Source of the DNA: CAZVWJ01 sp964631325
GTDB taxonomy: Bacteria > T1Sed10-126
Direction: 5' to 3'
Assembly (NCBI GenBank): GCA_964631325.1
Contig: CAZVWJ010000020.1
Location: forward strand, 1-45,596
Length of the DNA: 45,596 bases
Part shown: positions 41,850 through 45,596 of the stretch, piece after piece
Layout: each line of letters begins with the position of its first letter
Position numbering within the stretch: position 1 is the stretch's first letter
The notes under the pieces: generated by a model
Seen by the model: the letters and a program-made list of their open reading frames with translations, nothing else
Databases searched by the model: none
What the model was told of the DNA's origin: nothing
Made by a program: the position numbers and the translations under genes

Positions 41850-42645
41850 TTTAGTTATTAGCGGTGCGGCCGGCCGCATGGGCCGGACATTACTTCAAAT
41901 TATTGGCGAATCTTCTAATTTACGATTGGCCGGCGCCCTGGAAAAATCCGATTCAAAACAGATTGGGGAACCGGTTAGTTCCGTGGTCGGGTCGCTGGAA
42001 ACCAAACTCGAACTTAGCTCTGCCCCCGAAACCGTGTTATCGGAGGAGAAAATTCTGATCGATTTTACCCGGCCGGAAGCAACAGAAAAACTCGTTGAAA
42101 CCGCCCACCAAACTCACACACCCGCTGTTATAGGAACTACCGGACTATCGTCGGAAATCGAACAAAAAATAGAAACACTGAGTCAGGACGTTCCCGTGGT
42201 AAAAGCAGCCAATATGAGTGTGGGAATTAATCTCCTGCTCAATCTTGTCGGTGAGGCTACTCAATCACTCGGCCCTGATTACGACGTTGAGATTATGGAA
42301 ATGCATCATCGTTTCAAAGAAGATGCCCCCAGCGGTACTGCTAACATGCTGGCCAATAAAGTAGCCGAAACCCGTGACCAACAACTGGATGAGGTTAGCT
42401 GTTCTGGCCGGAAGGGCTTCACGGGAGAGCGCGATTCAGACGAAATTGGAGTCATGTCCCTTCGCGGGGGAGACGTAGTAGGCGATCACTCGGTAATTTT
42501 TGCAGGAATCGGTGAACGGCTTAAGTTAACTCACAAGGCAAGCAGCCGGGAAACATTCGCCCGGGGGGCTCTGCGAGCAGCAAAATTTATTTCCACCGCT
42601 TCACCCGGACTCTACGATATGCAGGACGTCCTGGGCCTGTCCTGA
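41821..42645 (+). CDS. dapB: 4-hydroxy-tetrahydrodipicolinate reductase
   Basis: The 274-residue NAD(P)H-dependent enzyme reduces the DapA product. The dinucleotide loop GAAGRMGRTL (about 15-24), IDFTRPEAT, GTTGLS and the substrate motif EMHHRFKEDAPSGTA are visible. ATG 41821 is chosen because AAGGAG lies nine bases upstream. A TTG at 41812 abuts that site. It overlaps dapA by 29 bases. Confidence 0.94.
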   Translation: MNSKAQKTLDLVISGAAGRMGRTLLQIIGESSNLRLAGALEKSDSKQIGEPVSSVVGSLETKLELSSAPETVLSEEKILIDFTRPEATEKLVETAHQTHTPAVIGTTGLSSEIEQKIETLSQDVPVVKAANMSVGINLLLNLVGEATQSLGPDYDVEIMEMHHRFKEDAPSGTANMLANKVAETRDQQLDEVSCSGRKGFTGERDSDEIGVMSLRGGDVVGDHSVIFAGIGERLKLTHKASSRETFARGALRAAKFISTASPGLYDMQDVLGLS

Positions 42646-42690
42646 CCTGAACCCTGATATAGAGGGCATCTTTTTTGCGGAGCACTTTAT

Positions 42691-44415
42691 ATGCGTAAAT
42701 TTATTTTAATTTTTTTAAGCGTTCTGCTCCTGGCCGGCGCTGGATTATCCCTCTATTTTGCGTCTCAACCAGAACAGCTATCGCGTTCCGGGCTTGAACT
42801 GACTGACTTTACGCCCGAAAATTTCTTATTTCGGCTCCGTTTCCAAAATCCTGATAAACTACTTGGTGGCCTGCAAGAGCTTCTCTTTATTCGCCGTTTC
42901 AATAATTCCCGTTTTGCTGATTTTTATCACCAGATTTTACAGCCCACCCTGAAAAATCAAAGCTCTTTTCTACCGCAACAAGAGTTAAAAGAACTTAAAA
43001 ATTACCTCGGACCGGTCGGCGCTTTCAGTATATTCAACAGCAAATCAAAGCGCCCCGGGGCGCTTGCAGTTATCAGATTAACCCCCCATAAAAAACAGCC
43101 TTTGAGCAATTTCGATACTCTTCTTAAAAATCTCATCACAAAATTTGCCAGCAAGCTAAAGACTACTGAAGTTCGCGGAGCTACTGTCCACAGACTTTCT
43201 TTTCATACCCCCTATACGGGAATGAAATTAACCCTGTCTCTGGCTCGTTACAATCATTTTTTTCTATTATCCCCCCGCTTTCCAACAATAAAACAAACTT
43301 TAACCAAGATTCTTCCGGCCACCTCTCCTCCTCCAATTGAATCACCAAAAGGCAAAAAAAATCAGCAGTTTACGCTGGACTATGAATTGCGCCCCACCAT
43401 ACTTGCTGAATATTTCCGCTCCATCCCGGAACTCCCTAATTTGCCTGCGAAATTGAGTCAACACCTTCGCTCAACTCGTGGCCAATTTAATTTTCAGTCG
43501 TCCTACTTTCGACTCACTGCCCAAACTAAGTTCAAATCCCCAGAATCTTCCAATAATTTTTTATCCGTCCCAACCCGCTTTAAAGAGCTAAAATTTTATT
43601 CCCCCGAATCAATTTTCCTTACCGGCCAGAAAATTCCGGCGGAAAACAAAAAAACACTGGTTCGGGGGCTGTCAAAATTTCTTCGGCCTCTTTCTAACTT
43701 AAATAACCATGAAAAAATCCGGAAAAATCTGTCCAAACTTCTCAAGCTAACAGGTAAACGCTTCACCCTGGGGGCCAAACTCAACTTGACCTACTTCCGG
43801 AAATACCTTAATTCCAGCCAGCGCCCAAACACAGAAACACCTCTTTTCCCCATGGTTATCTTCCGCCTCACTGAAGGAAAGCATTTTGTTGATAAATTTA
43901 CTGAGCTTGTCTCCGGTCTGTCACAGGTTAAAATCAATCGAACTGAACAATACATCCGGGTAAAGACAGGTCAACGACAATTTAAAATATACTGGACTAT
44001 TTACAATAGATACTGTCTGTTAGGACTGAATGACAAACAGCTCCAATTGGCAATTGAACGTTTTAAAAACAAAAAAGACCTTCGCAGTTCAAAACGCTTT
44101 CAACGTCTGCGCAAGCAATTCCCTAAAAAAATAAACCAGTTAAGCTATCTTAGTTTTGCTCCCCTGAAAGAACTGGCCGCCTTTAAAAATCATCCTCGAC
44201 TTCTAAATTCAACCCAGTATCAAGCTCTCAAGACTCCGCTAAATTTCAATCCGCTCACCGAATCCCAACAGCTCCTGCAGTCCCTGCCCGGAACTCTTGC
44301 GGTAAGCTGGCGTGACAACGGACAAGTTTGGCGAACAAAAGTCCTCGGAAGTGGTGACTTTTTGTTTCCTCTTTCCGCCGGTGCTGTCGGCATCCTGCTG
44401 TTTACTTTTTTCTGA
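42691..44415 (+). CDS. Secreted or doubly anchored protein of unknown function (DUF3352-like)
   Basis: The 574-residue protein has an N-terminal signal/anchor (RKFILIFLSVLLLAGAGLSLYFA) and a second hydrophobic helix at the extreme C-terminus (LFPLSAGAVGILLFTFF). The body should lie outside the membrane, held at both ends. The body is basic, with FRLRFQNPDKLLGGLQELL and FIRRF near the start and a repeated LGPVGAFSIF / LGAKLNLTYF type theme. The layout recalls DUF3352 proteins of cyanobacteria and other bacteria. Function unknown. GCGGAG precedes the ATG. The next gene starts four bases after the stop. Confidence 0.6.
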   Translation: MRKFILIFLSVLLLAGAGLSLYFASQPEQLSRSGLELTDFTPENFLFRLRFQNPDKLLGGLQELLFIRRFNNSRFADFYHQILQPTLKNQSSFLPQQELKELKNYLGPVGAFSIFNSKSKRPGALAVIRLTPHKKQPLSNFDTLLKNLITKFASKLKTTEVRGATVHRLSFHTPYTGMKLTLSLARYNHFFLLSPRFPTIKQTLTKILPATSPPPIESPKGKKNQQFTLDYELRPTILAEYFRSIPELPNLPAKLSQHLRSTRGQFNFQSSYFRLTAQTKFKSPESSNNFLSVPTRFKELKFYSPESIFLTGQKIPAENKKTLVRGLSKFLRPLSNLNNHEKIRKNLSKLLKLTGKRFTLGAKLNLTYFRKYLNSSQRPNTETPLFPMVIFRLTEGKHFVDKFTELVSGLSQVKINRTEQYIRVKTGQRQFKIYWTIYNRYCLLGLNDKQLQLAIERFKNKKDLRSSKRFQRLRKQFPKKINQLSYLSFAPLKELAAFKNHPRLLNSTQYQALKTPLNFNPLTESQQLLQSLPGTLAVSWRDNGQVWRTKVLGSGDFLFPLSAGAVGILLFTFF

Positions 44416-44418
44416 CCC

Positions 44419-44793
44419 ATGAGCACCGAAGAGTCTTCCAATAAATCTTATTTATACCACGGTTTTAAACTTCTTCGCTGGCTTTTTTATCTCCTGCTGG
44501 GCCTTGTTTTAATACTCTTCCTTGATCTCTACACTTTTCAGCTTATTGTCCGGGATCCGGGCTATTACGTCGTGGCACGCCGCAGTGATACTCCACGTCA
44601 GGTTCTCCGGGCGCTTGATAAACTCAAGGAAGAAACTGTTTCAGACACTGAATTGATTACACTCCGGTCCCGATACCAGAAGAAAATGTCCGCTCCCAAC
44701 CGCTCACAAAAGAAACAAAAAATCTGGCGACAGGCCTATAAAAAAACCCGGGCGCTCCTCCGGGCCAGGCAAAATGCAGATAAATCTCCCTGA
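44419..44793 (+). CDS. Small single-pass membrane protein with charged tail
   Basis: The 124-residue protein has one membrane helix (about residues 20-42, LFYLLLGLVLILFLDLYTF). A strongly basic tail with helical Lys/Arg-rich segments (QKKQKIWRQAYKKTRALLRARQ) follows. I do not recognise a family. It is coupled to the preceding unknown gene (3-base gap) and overlaps the next by 20 bases, so the three are likely one operon. Confidence 0.6.
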   Translation: MSTEESSNKSYLYHGFKLLRWLFYLLLGLVLILFLDLYTFQLIVRDPGYYVVARRSDTPRQVLRALDKLKEETVSDTELITLRSRYQKKMSAPNRSQKKQKIWRQAYKKTRALLRARQNADKSP

Positions 44794-45538
44794 AGCCGGT
44801 TGGAACTTCCTGCAAAATTTCTCCGGTTCCCCCTTGCTCTATTTTCTTTTGTTATTAGTTTTACTGGTTACCCTGCTGACCAAACGAGAAAAATCTTCTT
44901 TGTGGGCCGCGCCCCGGCGCCTTCCCCTCCCGGCCTGGACCCTGCTTATTCCCGGATTTATCTGGCTGACCGGCGATCTGTTTATCGGACTTCAGAACTG
45001 GTCTGAAACTTCTTACCTTTATATATTTATTCGGGACGGGCTCGTATATTTCTCCATCTGTCCGCTGATATTTTATTTTTCTCCGGCCGGAAACAATTTT
45101 CAACAACTTTTCGGACGCTTAAAACCAACCGGTAAACTTCTTCTCCTCGGTCTCGGAACCTTCTTTTTTCTGGGCCTCTTTTTCTGGGGGCTTGCTTTCA
45201 TAATCCCCTATTCAGTTAATCTAAGCAGAAATTCGCTTTCCCTTGTTTCTCTAATCCAGGGGCTACTAATTATCCTCTTGATTCCCCTCTGGGAGGAACT
45301 GATCTTCCGCAACTACGCTTATCGGCTCCTTCGAAATAAACTCGGCCTGGTTATCGCGCTTTTATCCTTACCCCTGATCTTCTCTCTCCTCCACGGTCTT
45401 AGCCTGAAAACCCCCTTCATTTTTGCCGGTGCTCTGTTAATGACCGCCCTCTTTGAATTCACCGGTTCTATCCTTCCCGGTCTTGTCATCCACGCCGGTT
45501 TCAACTTCCTGATTACCTGGGGCCACCTCTGGCTTTAA
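44774..45538 (+). CDS. CPBP-family intramembrane metalloprotease
   Basis: The 254-residue protein has six or more hydrophobic helices and the CPBP (Abi/CAAX-like) motifs: EELIFR (E174, E175, R179), SLLHG (H207) and HAGFN (H240, N244). These form the metal site of glutamate-type membrane proteases such as Rce1. Bacterial members process prenyl or bacteriocin-like peptides or act in maturation of surface proteins, but the substrate here is unknown. It could act on the two membrane neighbours. Confidence 0.85.
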   Translation: MQINLPEAGWNFLQNFSGSPLLYFLLLLVLLVTLLTKREKSSLWAAPRRLPLPAWTLLIPGFIWLTGDLFIGLQNWSETSYLYIFIRDGLVYFSICPLIFYFSPAGNNFQQLFGRLKPTGKLLLLGLGTFFFLGLFFWGLAFIIPYSVNLSRNSLSLVSLIQGLLIILLIPLWEELIFRNYAYRLLRNKLGLVIALLSLPLIFSLLHGLSLKTPFIFAGALLMTALFEFTGSILPGLVIHAGFNFLITWGHLWL

Positions 45539-45556
45539 TAATACCCTAAAAATCGA

Positions 45557-45596
45557 TTAGAATTTGTCTATCCTGGCCACAATCCCCTCGTACGCC
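45557..45596 (-). CDS. Possible C-terminal end of a convergent gene (partial)
   Basis: On the minus strand a frame open from the window edge ends with TAA at 45557-45559 (complement) and reads AYEGIVARIDKF. It looks protein-like but is too short to judge. Confidence 0.2.
   Translation of the reverse strand, partial: AYEGIVARIDKF

Overview
The window looks like chromosome from an anaerobic, probably salt-adapted, diderm member of the Bacillota (a Halanaerobiia-like lineage is my best guess, by inference only). The reasons are: a Firmicute-type mcsA-mcsB-clpC arginine-phosphorylation/proteolysis locus; strong AGGAGG-type ribosome binding sites with many ATG, GTG and TTG starts; a SurA-like outer-membrane chaperone in the order surA-pdxA-rsmA, which argues for an outer membrane; many acidic proteins; and an AddAB-like pair that I recall as haloarchaeal in style. 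No database search was possible. Family names rest on motifs that can be read in the translations.

Layout. 1-6066: ilvE, then mcsA-mcsB-clpC followed by a ModE-type winged-helix protein fused to clpC by a GTGA overlap. ctsR is absent. 6083-11744: a secreted seven-repeat FG-GAP/VCBS protein (minus strand), tandem DUF4139-type secreted paralogues, a DUF1232 membrane protein and a NERD-domain protein. 12080-17119: a translationally coupled run of surA-like, pdxA, rsmA and glycerate kinase, then a DivIC/FtsB-like septum protein and a bifunctional-nuclease (DUF151) protein with a UVR tail. 17226-23398: tRNA-Ser(UGA), a structured inverted-repeat element, an AddB-like/AddA-like helicase-nuclease pair with more GC-rich codons, and a 57-residue acidic protein on the opposite strand. 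23834-29861: a GspG-like pseudopilin lacking Glu5; a nucleotide cyclase fused through one membrane segment to two OB-like folds and a ComEA-type helix-hairpin-helix domain; a periplasmic-sensor GGDEF diguanylate cyclase; and an isolated pduS-pduT pair. 30058-34872: dnaE, a tandem-ACT protein and a glyoxalase II-like hydrolase. 34904-42645: a phosphoribosyltransferase-fold protein and a non-catalytic-looking carbamoyltransferase paralogue, then argG-argH-lysA-dapA-dapB (arginine and lysine/diaminopimelate synthesis). 42691-45538: two membrane-anchored unknowns and a CPBP-family membrane protease.

Nearly every intergenic gap over 250 bases holds a non-coding inverted-repeat element. At least two MITE-like families can be defined here by terminal inverted repeats and candidate 6-9 bp target duplications. 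One copy is nested inside another, one sits on the dnaE stop codon, and one supplies the last codons of the carbamoyltransferase-like gene.

The strongest candidates for undescribed biology are: (1) the cyclase-TM-OB-OB-HhH protein, which has the architecture of a sensor of extracellular DNA coupled to a cyclic nucleotide, beside a pseudopilin and a diguanylate cyclase; (2) the phosphoribosyltransferase / pseudo-carbamoyltransferase pair feeding into the arg/lys operon; and (3) the orphan PduS-PduT electron-transfer pair.
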